Below are positions 1-8,339 of a stretch of 64,000 nt of DNA, piece by piece. The notes under the pieces were generated by a model. That model was not told the DNA's origin. It was given only the letters and a program-made list of their open reading frames with translations, and searched no databases. Where the stretch lies: the NCBI GenBank assembly GCA_964036315.1, contig OZ038479.1, forward strand, positions 53,786,746 to 53,850,745, read 5' to 3'. The DNA comes from Acanthosepion esculentum. Its lineage: Eukaryota > Mollusca > Cephalopoda > Sepiida > Sepiidae. Position 1 is the first letter of the stretch. Each line of letters opens with the position of its first letter. The position numbers and the translations under genes were made by a program.

Positions 1-284
1 TATTTTATTGTATATTTTATGTTTGGAAGGTTTTTTAATAGAGTAAATTACATTGTAATAAAAGATGACTAAAAAAGAAGCACTAATCAGCTTCTTTTGA
101 AAAAAAAAGAGTATCTTTCCATTTAATTTAAATTAGTTTTTGAAATGCAGCAAATATTTTTCTTGTTGGAAATATTAAATGTAATCTGTTAGCTCAAAAT
201 TAAACTAAAATAAAAGCTTCAAAATAGATTTTTTATTTTTAAATATTCATTGCAAATGTTAGATATTGTGTTTTATTGTGGAGG

Positions 285-560
285 TCTCTATGTTTGTTAT
301 TATTAAGTGGAAAGTATTTTTTGATTGTTGTGTTGAATTTTTGAATCCTTTCTATTATGTTAAAATTTTGGCTAAAAAAAAATCTTGTTTTTCCTGTGTC
401 TGCACTGGGTGGGAATGTTTACAGGGGAAATTTAGTGGTAAAAGCACATTGATTTGGAAATTTTAGCAAAAAATAAATAATTATCTGGTTTTAATGAATT
501 TTCCTGCATTTATTCACAAATGAATTTTTTTTTTTTTTGTTTACATCTGTTACACTCACT
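285..560 (+). repeat. Dispersed AT-rich repeat copy and module, unit 1
   Basis: This shares the module seen at 19640-19960, 43162-43480 and 61490-61800: an AAGTGGAA(TGACCA)AAGTATTTT block, then GTTAAAATTTTGG-type sequence, a CCTGTGT..GGGTGGGAATGTT block, and TTCACAAATGAATTTT followed by ACATCTGTTACACTCACTTA. The 66-residue reading frame at 266-466 has no recognisable domain and is not treated as a gene. Confidence 0.55.
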
Positions 561-771
561 TATATAATTTTACATATATTGTAATTTGCTTTTCTTATTG
601 TTTTTCTCTAACACTGTATTACTGGTTCTTATGTTGTATTCATGTCTATGCTTGGCCAGCTTAGGAAATTTTTGTGACTTAATAGATAACAACAAATTGT
701 AATATGAGCTTTGATAAATTATGGTTACTGGGACATTAAGTTTATAAGTCCCAAAACTCATACATTGATCT

Positions 772-1052
772 CCTCAAGGACTCATGGCACAGTGGATTGA
801 ATCCAGTGACTTCACCCAGTGAGTTGTGAGTTCAATACCTGGCTACAGCAGAGGGGAACAAAAAATTGGAGAGTTTAGTTAAAAAGGCAGATAACTGATA
901 CTGAGATATCCAGAAGAGGCTGGAAAATGAAATTACCCTGGTGGATGAAATATAAAGCTCAGATTGAAATTCCAATCACCTGAAGAAGGCCAGAGAGTAC
1001 ACTCGAAACATTGTGAATATAGCAACAAAATGTAAAAAATGTAAATAATTAC
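772..1052 (+). mobile_element. tRNA-derived SINE, unit 1 copy
   Basis: Pol III A-box-like TGGCACAGTGGA lies at 785-796 and B-box-like GAGTTCAATACC at 828-839, at tRNA-like spacing. A body with CACCTGAAGAAGGCC and a GAAACATTGTGAATATAGC segment follows, ending in an A-rich tail. Orthologous copies occur at the same place in all four units, so insertion predates the duplications. The head is diverged from any tRNA and is not a functional tRNA gene. Confidence 0.75.
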
Positions 1053-1421
1053 AAAACCTCATTTCAGAAATATGGAGAGATATTAAAGTTAACTTTGTCG
1101 TAATTTGAACACTTAATACCTATTTGACTTCTGTTGCAATTAGACCAAGAGAAGTAGTGAGTTACCTGTCAAGATCTATAACTGTCAAGAACCCTTAACA
1201 GGGTTAAATTTCTTAAGTTTTATAAATTCTGGAAATGCTAGGCTTCAGTTGACCAAACCAAATGTCACACTTTACATGATTTACCATTGAATTTTAAAAC
1301 ACTTCAATGATAAGGTTATTTTATGAAAATATTAACAGTGTAGAAAAGGATAACATTTATATAAACATTTCTGACTTGTTAAATATATACTAATTTGATA
1401 TATTATTTGCTATCTGTTAAT

Positions 1422-1447
1422 TTGTTTGATTTGTTTTTCTTCACAGA
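1422..1447 (+). other. Candidate 3' splice site before zinc-finger exon, copy 1
   Basis: A TTTGTTTGATTTGTTTTTC pyrimidine-rich run ends in TTCACAG at 1440-1446 and is conserved in all four units. It suggests that the zinc-finger exon begins at 1447 and that earlier exons lie upstream. No donor or first exon can be assigned with confidence. Confidence 0.55.
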
Positions 1448-1783
1448 TTTTTGGGCTGAACAGAAAATCATGATATTCATAAAACCTGTTATTATTGGGA
1501 ATGTAAATGAAAGCAAACCAGACTTTTGACTTTCTATCAAGAGCAGTGAAATATATACTGCAACATTCATATACAAGTATTTTCAAAAGCATATTAACGA
1601 GTAAGAAAACATGTAATTTGAAGACTGTTTTTATTTTGTGGAATCATAATGTTACATATGAGAAAATTTAGAAGCCATGTTTTTGTGAAGTTTGCAAACA
1701 TTTGTCAAGATTGAAATTTATTTTGCCATATCAACAGAAGAAACAAACTATATTCTTGTGAAGTTGATGGATCTGCATGTTCA

Positions 1784-3172
1784 ATGAAGTTGATTTTAAA
1801 GCATCACATGGAAAAACACACTGGAGAAAAATCACATTCTTGTGAAGTTTGTGGTTTTGTATTTACACGGAAATCACATTTGATGTACCATGTGCGAACA
1901 CACACAGGGGAGAAACCATATTCTTGTGAAGTTTGTGGATATGCATTTTCACATAAACCAAATTTGGAGCGCCACATGCGAAGACACACTGGAGAAAAAC
2001 CATATTCTTGTGAAGTTTGTGGAGCTGCATTTTCAGACAAGTCCTATTTGAAGCGACATATGCAAACACACACAGGCGAGAAACCATATTCTTGTGAAGT
2101 TTGTGGATCTGCATTTTCACGTAAGTCAAATTTGGACTGTCACATGCAAACACACACTGGGGAGAAGTTGTATGCTTGTGAAGTTTGTGGAACTGCATTT
2201 TCAAGGAAGACAAATTTGGTATGTCATATGCAAACACACACTGGAGAGAAACCATTTTCTTGTGAAATTTGTGGATCTGCATTTTCACGGAAGGCACTTT
2301 TGAACCACCATATGCAAATGCACACTGGAGAGAAACCATATTCTTGTGAAGTTTGTGGATCAGCATTTTCAGAGACGTCATATTTGAAGCGCCATATGCG
2401 AACACACACTGGTGAGAAACCATTTTCTTGTGAAGTTTGTGGATCTGCATTTTCAGAGAAGTCAGACTTAAAGCGTCATATGCGAACACATACTGGAGAA
2501 AAACCATATTCTTGTGAAGTCTGCGGAACTGCGTTTTCAGAAAAGACTTATTTGAAGCGCCATATGCAAACACACACTGGGGAGAAACCATTTTCTTGTG
2601 AAGTTTGTGGATCTGCATTTTCACGTAAGTCAAATTTGAACTGTCACATGCGAACACACACTGGAGAGAAGTTGTATGCTTGTGAAGTTTGTGGGACTGC
2701 ATTTTCAAGGAAGACAAATTTAGTATGCCATATGCAAACACACACTGGAGAGAAACCATTTTCTTGTGAAATTTGTGGATCTGCATTTTCAAGGAAGGCA
2801 CCTTTGAACCACCATATGCAAATGCACACTGGAGAAAAACCATATTCTTGTGAAGTTTGTGGATCAGCATTTTCAGAGAAGTCATATTTGAAGCGCCATA
2901 TGCGAACACACACTGGAGAGAAACCATTTTCTTGTGAAGTTTGTGGATCTGCATTTTCAGAGAAGTCAGACTTGAAGCGTCATATGCGAACACACACTGG
3001 AGAAAAACCATATTCTTGTGAAGTTTGTGGATCTGCATTTTCACAGAAGACAAATTTGGCATGCCATATGCAAACACACACTGGAGAGAAACCATATTCT
3101 TGTGATGTTTGTGGATCTGCATTTTCACAGAAGACAAATTTGGCATGCCATATGCAAACACACACTGGTTAG
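1784..3172 (+). CDS. C2H2 zinc-finger protein, copy 1 (16-finger ORF bounded by nonsense codons)
   Basis: This encodes 462 residues that are almost entirely C2H2 fingers, predicted to bind DNA in the nucleus. After a 16-residue degenerate lead there are 16 consecutive 28-residue fingers of the form CEVCG(x)AFS(helix)H(x3)H joined by TGEKP linkers; all zinc ligands are intact. Helices include RKSNLDC, RKTNLVC, EKSDLKR and QKTNLAC. Fingers 4-8 and 10-14 are near-repeats, indicating an internal block duplication. The frame is cut at both ends compared with copies 2/3: TGA at 1712-1714 follows an upstream ATG at 1649, and TAG at 3170-3172 (GAG in copies 2/3) removes finger 17 and the C-terminal tail. 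No effector domain is visible. It may still make a protein from ATG 1784 or by splicing, or be a young pseudogene. Confidence 0.7.
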   Translation: MKLILKHHMEKHTGEKSHSCEVCGFVFTRKSHLMYHVRTHTGEKPYSCEVCGYAFSHKPNLERHMRRHTGEKPYSCEVCGAAFSDKSYLKRHMQTHTGEKPYSCEVCGSAFSRKSNLDCHMQTHTGEKLYACEVCGTAFSRKTNLVCHMQTHTGEKPFSCEICGSAFSRKALLNHHMQMHTGEKPYSCEVCGSAFSETSYLKRHMRTHTGEKPFSCEVCGSAFSEKSDLKRHMRTHTGEKPYSCEVCGTAFSEKTYLKRHMQTHTGEKPFSCEVCGSAFSRKSNLNCHMRTHTGEKLYACEVCGTAFSRKTNLVCHMQTHTGEKPFSCEICGSAFSRKAPLNHHMQMHTGEKPYSCEVCGSAFSEKSYLKRHMRTHTGEKPFSCEVCGSAFSEKSDLKRHMRTHTGEKPYSCEVCGSAFSQKTNLACHMQTHTGEKPYSCDVCGSAFSQKTNLACHMQTHTG

Positions 3173-3298
3173 AAACCATATTCTTGCGAAGTTTGTGGAT
3201 CTGCATTTTCTAAGAAGTCTTCTTTTGTGTACCACATGCGAATACACACTGATGTTGACTTGAGTGTTTCATTGGGACATTCAATGAGTTGCAAGTAA
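3173..3298 (+). pseudogene. Stranded 3' end of zinc-finger copy 1 (finger 17 and tail)
   Basis: In the same frame after the TAG, the sequence encodes one more intact finger and the tail ending SLGHSMSCK, then TAA at 3296-3298. This is the position and sequence at which copies 2 and 3 end. It is therefore coding sequence separated by a single GAG to TAG change, unless the stop is read through. Confidence 0.75.
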
Positions 3299-3306
3299 AT
3301 TTTCTT

Positions 3307-3312
3307 AATAAA
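3307..3312 (+). promoter_or_regulatory. Poly(A) signal, zinc-finger copy 1
   Basis: AATAAA lies 8 bases after the distal TAA codon and is conserved in copies 2 and 3. It would end a transcript very close to the stop codon. Confidence 0.5.
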
Positions 3313-4170
3313 TCTTTTGTGTTAGCAGGGCTATAGACTATTGTTTTATCATCTCCCCAAAAGACAATTTTATTCATGTCATATCAGTTAAAATTACAGG
3401 ACAAAATTGTTTAATAATAAATTATTAAAATTAATAAATTCAAAACAAAAACCGTATTTCCACTAAATCACAGCTCAGTTATGAAGTTAACATAACTTTG
3501 TTCTGTCATAATTCTCAAAAATTTTATATTGACAGGATAACATTTATTTATCAGTTGAATCAATAAATTTAAAATAAAAAATTAAATCAATGGTTAAAAA
3601 ATTTAATGGCAAATAAATGAATAAAAGTAAAAGTCAACATTTTAAAAAAGTCAGCATTTTAAAGCTGTTTGAACAGTTTTGAGAAAGATAACATTAACTT
3701 TTTATATAGCATATAATTCTTCCACGACTCAAAAGGACATTATTCATGATCAATTCTTTATTTTTTATTTTTATTTTGCTAAAAGATTTAACAAGATTTT
3801 TGTCAAATAGAAGGATATTCTATAGAAGCAATATGTTGCTCTATGCAACATTTATTTCCTTGATTTTTCATTTTAGATTACCTTTTTCCCATTTGAAGCA
3901 AGATTATTAAACAATAAGAAATCATGAAATGTCAAGTACTATTGTTTTTCCTCCTTTAGTAAATGTCATATTTATAAAGTACAATGGTCTTTTAGGCTGA
4001 CTTCCTTCACCTAGATGGTTATCTGATGGGTTTACATTTTTGGTTCATTTCTGTAAATCTATGTATGAATTTATTAAAATGTTATGAAAGAAAAGATATT
4101 TGATGAAAATTTGTCCAAATAATCTTAACTCTTCTTGAGATGCATTTTCATATCATTGTTAAAATATTGT
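3313..4170. other. Downstream block of copy 1, no gene
   Basis: AT-rich non-coding sequence is homologous to 23487-24440 and 47009-47962. Unit 2/3 copies carry about 110 bp extra here (near 23815-23925). No open frame, RNA gene or transposon signature was seen. Confidence 0.6.
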
Positions 4171-4171
4171 G

Positions 4172-4375
4172 CAAATGAATGCAAGAATCATGAATCAGTT
4201 TGATGAACCATGAAGTAGTCTCCTCATTAATAAAACTCATTGCAGTATTAGAGTAGAATAAGCAGAGAAGCAACATAGATTCATTCAAATGAATGCAAGC
4301 ATCATGAATCAGTTTGATAAACAATAAAAGTGGCTTCTCATCAATTGTTTTGCTTGAGAAGAGTTCAAATCTCAT
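4172..4375. repeat. 114-bp imperfect tandem duplication, unit 1
   Basis: CAAATGAATGCAAG begins at 4172 and again at 4286, each followed by ATCATGAATCAGTTTGAT and a CTCCTCAT/CTTCTCAT block. It is present in all complete units. The minus-strand frame across it (75 residues in unit 1) contains the repeated peptide FIKLIHD and is best explained by the DNA repeat. Confidence 0.7.
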
Positions 4376-4686
4376 TGGATAATATTAGATGAGTTGTAGG
4401 TTAATTCAGAAAAGATTAACATGACACCTTATCCTTCAGCAGACCAGACAAGTTTCCTGAAAGTATTCTAAAAAGAATTGGTTGCTGCATAAATCCTGGA
4501 AACAATGATATTTTTGAAAGAGAAAGGTATGGCTAGATGTTTTTGACCATGTCCAGTTTTAAATTAAAATTTAAAAAAGAGAAATCGGATTTGAATTTCA
4601 TCTTATATCTTTATCCAGTATTAATTTACAAAAATAAAGAAAAAACAAGCAAGCAATATTTTTTAAAAAGTTTTCTTCCATAAAAG

Positions 4687-5047
4687 TCCATTATCAGTTA
4701 TCCCCTGTTAATTCCCCTCTTCAAGTTCTCCACTGCCTTAACTGGGTATTGAACTCACACTCCTGTCACTGGATATAACCAATGCATTGGTTAGATCCAG
4801 TGAAAGGACCCAAAGAATGTGAGTTCAATACTTGGTTAAGGCAGTGGAGAACTTGGAGAGGTGAATTAACAGGAGACAACTGACATCCGTTAAACATGGC
4901 ACGTGAAACTAGAAGAGTCTACCCCCGTGAGCGAAATAAAGGGTTGAGTTCGACATTCAAACCACCTGAAGATGGTCAGAGTGTACAATGGCCGAAACGT
5001 AATAAATATGGTGACAAAGATGAGGACAATAGTCTGAATAATGTAAA
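4687..5047 (+). mobile_element. tRNA-derived SINE with a partial inverted copy at its head, unit 1
   Basis: The right arm (4785-5047) is a SINE with B-box-like GAGTTCAATACT, CACCTGAAGATGGTCAGAG and CCGAAACG motifs, and a CTGAATAATGTAAA end. The left arm (4687-4784) is the reverse complement of the same tRNA-like head, meeting at an ATG|CAT centre at 4784/4785. Units 2/3 have a complete inverted second element. The 62-residue frame at 4896 is SINE sequence, not a gene. Confidence 0.75.
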
Positions 5048-5050
5048 GTT

Positions 5051-5073
5051 TGGCAAACCATTTTGGTTTGCCA
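5051..5073. repeat. 23-bp palindrome, TTT centre
   Basis: Arms TGGCAAACCA and TGGTTTGCCA flank TTT. In units 2 and 3 the same arms flank AAA, the exact reverse complement of the whole 23-mer. Confidence 0.8.
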
Positions 5074-5159
5074 TAAAGAAATAAAAACGATAAGAAAAAA
5101 AAGGAAATAAATAAAAGTGGCTAAACGATTACCATTCCTAAATTCAGGGGGAATGGTCA

Positions 5160-5280
5160 AATGAGTCACATCTGTGAGCCAATCAGGAATCAAGAGACAA
5201 TTTTAGAATGAATTTGTTTGTCTCAGAAAAGTATAAAAAACACAGACAGATGACCACGTGAAAGAACCAGAGAATCAATG
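5160..5280 (+). promoter_or_regulatory. CCAAT/TATA promoter-like or LTR-like segment, unit 1
   Basis: CCAAT at 5179-5183 (in GAGCCAATCAGG) and TATAAAA at 5232-5238 are followed by an AATAAA-containing segment about 550 bp later (near 5790). This could be a promoter for a 5' exon of zinc-finger copy 2, or a solo-LTR-like remnant. In units 2/3 the TATA is TGTAAAA. No transcript evidence is available. Confidence 0.3.
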
Positions 5281-5398
5281 GAAGAATTTCATCTGATCTA
5301 CCATCCCTATTTTTTAGGACACCTAAAAATCCCACAGAAAGTCAAAAAGTTTACTCCTATCAAGAGAAACATACATAAATATATAACATTTACAAGGG

Positions 5399-5442
5399 CT
5401 CTCTCTCTTTCTCTCTCTGTCTCTCTATCTCTCTCTCTCTTC
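5399..5442. repeat. Interrupted (TC)n microsatellite, unit 1
   Basis: A CT-dinucleotide run is interrupted by TTT, TGT and TAT. The equivalent tracts in units 2 and 3 are longer and uninterrupted, so the unit 1 tract is the eroded form. Confidence 0.85.
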
Positions 5443-5779
5443 TATGCAAAAGAACTTTAGACATGAGAACTTTCTGATATGAACTAACAAACTCTTTAAA
5501 TATTGTATACTTTAAGAGAGATAAAATTTTATCAGTACATGCAAAATATATCTTTGTACTAATTATCTTTGCATGCATTTTAAAAAGGCCAAATATTGGT
5601 GTATATTTGGATTAAGGATGCTATGTGAAGATAACCACCTGTAAACACATCACCCCCACACCCACATCGTTATAACAGTAGTATATTGATGATGTGTTAA
5701 TGTCAGCAAAGACCAAGGAAGATTACATCAGAAACTTGGAGAGGGTATTATAATGTGAGTGGGTCACTGATGCAGTTGC

Positions 5780-6815
5780 ATTGTGTATTACAATAAAGTT
5801 GTTGAAAAAAATCCCTTTGTGTTATCTGAAAGGATATTTCATAACATATCCTCACCCCACTGCACTCATGTACTCCACCAGACATGTGCGTTGATCCAGT
5901 ATGGTCCGGCATTACAGGTTAGACAAGTCTCTGGTTCCCAATATCAGTTTGAAGCCACCCTCCAGCCACGTTGTGATTTTTTTTTATCCTGGTCATCAGA
6001 TCGTAGAAATCTGGAAGTCTCCTGCTGGTCCACCTGTGCGTTCGTCGGGTAACAATCGGGTTAAATAAATAACCAAGTCAATTCGATTTTGGAAGGACAA
6101 AATCTTTTTTATATATGAAAACAAACACAAAAAGAAGTAATTCTTGTAATATTTCTCGTATGTGAACAATAACCAAATAAAAACAAATACTTTGACTAAT
6201 TTCGGTGAGGAGAGATGTGACCTTCGTTTTAACGCTTTTTGGTCTGTTCTTAGCGCAACTGCTACAACTTCGATGTTTCCGTTATTAGTAGTAGCAGTAC
6301 TTAGATGTTAGCAGTGGTATTCGCTTTTTGCCTCTAATTCAGCAGCGCATAGTTGACACTTTCTTTGCAATCTCTGACATCACTCCCCTCAGTTCAACTG
6401 CATACGAAGTCAAACGAACCCGAACTCTCCTTTTTCAATCTTCAAAGTGTAATTTCACTCCTCTGAGTAAACAGTTTACTTTGGTTTCCAAGGTCCACTA
6501 TCAGATTCTATTGTTATCACTTTGCTAGTAATCACTTTGCCGCTCTTTGTAAACTACAGAGAGTTCAGTTTCAATAAATAAATTCTAAATCAAAACATCC
6601 TTTACTTTAACTTGATTCTTAAAGTGTCAAAATCCATTTCTTTTTCTAAAAGTTCCAAATTATCATTGTCCCAGTAAGTTCCTATTAGTAATCTGATATC
6701 CTTTGTACACTTTCAAAAAGATTGTATTTCGTGTTCTGAATTAACTTTCTGTAACATTTGCATTTCAGTCTTTACAGCATTTTTAACATGGTTCTTTTGA
6801 AAACGTCTTTTTTCT
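5780..6815. other. GC-richer block downstream of copy 1, no assignable gene
   Basis: The block contains more CpG than its surroundings and AATAAAGTTGTTGAAA near 5790. It is homologous to 29140-30325 and 52668-53850. The short frames here shift between units, so I do not call a gene. Units 2/3 carry about 120 bp extra near 29828-29945. Confidence 0.5.
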
Positions 6816-7402
6816 GTTTTACAGCATATTCTCTTTTATTATCATTATTATTATTTCCGAGGTGATATCGCCCCCCACCCGCCACGTTAGGACAGTGAAA
6901 GAAAGAGGATTAAAACAGTTGTTTTGGAAATTTCTTGTATGAAATGATAATACTTTACATTCTTACGACATTCTAAATGTTTTCTAATAAAATAACCTCT
7001 TCAGTATACAATTCATTAATAAGGAAGGGCTGAAAAAAAATCATTAAAATCTAATAATTCTCTGATTTTTTGATAAATTTTTAAAACTAGGTCGAGTGAT
7101 GTTTTAGTTTCATTTTGGAAACAAAATCCCGCATTCAAGTGAAACCTAAAGAAAGACATACGTAGGAATCAATATCTTTCTTTTAATTTTGCTCCATTGG
7201 TCATGTTTATTCTCATTTTATTTCTGTCAGACATGATTCTCGATATTATTTATGATTATAATGTTTATTGTACATCATTTGATTTCAATAAAATTTTCAT
7301 TAATAAAAATGACATGTTGTACAATGAGGGCAAAATATCATATATTTCGGATATTTGTGGGACACCAAATAATGAGCACAGCTAGTGACAGTTGCCCTGA
7401 AG

Positions 7403-7812
7403 AAATTTGATATATTTGATTTTTAATCCCCGAGCTAAATATCTATTGAAATTTTCCGAAATCGTCATAATTCCGTGTAAATGTACATGCTGAACTCTAA
7501 ATAACAATTTAAAGTTTTCTCTTGTCATTGCTTTACGATAGTGCGCAGTAATTTCGACGAGTAAAAGCAGTAAATAGGCCAAAAATTATGATTGCGCGTC
7601 CGGAAGTGCCCCGAAGTGAATATAATAAAAACAATGCCCTTAATGGCGGACGAATGACCGAGAATAAGTCCGAATTTTTCTTGTCGATAACTCCAAAACG
7701 GTAGGTTTTATCATAATTTAATTGTTAATTCGAGTTCAGCATGTACATTTACACGGAAATATGAAGATTTGGGAAAATTTTATATTTAGCGCGGGGATTA
7801 AAAAGCAAATTT
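7403..7812. repeat. Long imperfect inverted repeat with CpG-containing loop, unit 1
   Basis: The left arm at 7403-7513 matches the reverse complement of 7717-7812; shared runs include TTTAATCCCCG, TCCGTGTAAATGTACATG and CTGAACTC. The roughly 200-bp loop holds GCGCGTCCGGAAGTGCCCCG and ATGGCGGACGAATGA. It is retained in all three units, including the otherwise diverged unit 3. It may be a fold-back transposon or a structured regulatory element. Confidence 0.7.
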
Positions 7813-8339
7813 ACCGAAATAAATGTCATGTATTATTAGAGGCAAAAAAAAAATCTCATAATTTTAAACACAAGGAACAAAATCTTGATTAACACCGTTT
7901 TTAAAAAATTTTTTCGGCCCACGTCATAATTTCTGGTAATTTCCTTATTCTTTGTATCGCGTTTTTTTATTATTATTATTATTTGCGTCATTTATTTTCA
8001 ACTGCTACATTATTACACTAAACTGAACGATCAATAAAAAAAAAATGATTAGGATGAGAGAAAAATCCCAACAAAATAATATGAGTGAACTGAATACAAA
8101 GAAATCCATGTCTTGTTTTTCTCGTTGCATTTTCTTGTCTGAAAGGTAAGTGGAACAGTCGAAATAATTTTGATAAAAAAGAAATCGTTATTTGTTCACT
8201 TGCCTCACCATGTTTCGTAAATTATTTTTTGTTCTTGTTATGTTGTTAGCAAGATGAAAAAATGAAAAATATTATTAAGCCATGATTTCACTATGTCATA
8301 TTTTGAAGAAATATTTTAAATTTGAAACGTCTTTTTCGC

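Noticed and set aside
785..839. tRNA gene at the A/B-box pair
   Set aside because: No complete cloverleaf; the boxes belong to a multi-copy SINE with a shared non-tRNA body.
1863..3206. Long minus-strand frames over the finger arrays (447 residues here; 391 residues at 22205-23380 and 45727-46902)
   Set aside because: They are produced by the 84-bp finger periodicity: a frame free of stops in one finger stays free in all. Their repeated MQIHKLHKNMV peptide is the antisense of the [11 protein letters not shown] region.
4148..4375. 75-residue minus-strand frame repeated in units 2/3
   Set aside because: It is explained by the 114-bp tandem DNA duplication; no domain, and stop positions vary between units.
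4896..5084. 62-residue frame MARETRRVYPRERNKG, also in units 2/3
   Set aside because: It lies wholly inside the SINE body and changes length with SINE indels.
5278..5460. 60-residue frame starting after the TATA-like motif
   Set aside because: Its C-terminal third is the TC microsatellite (Ser-Leu repeats), and it is not conserved in units 2/3.
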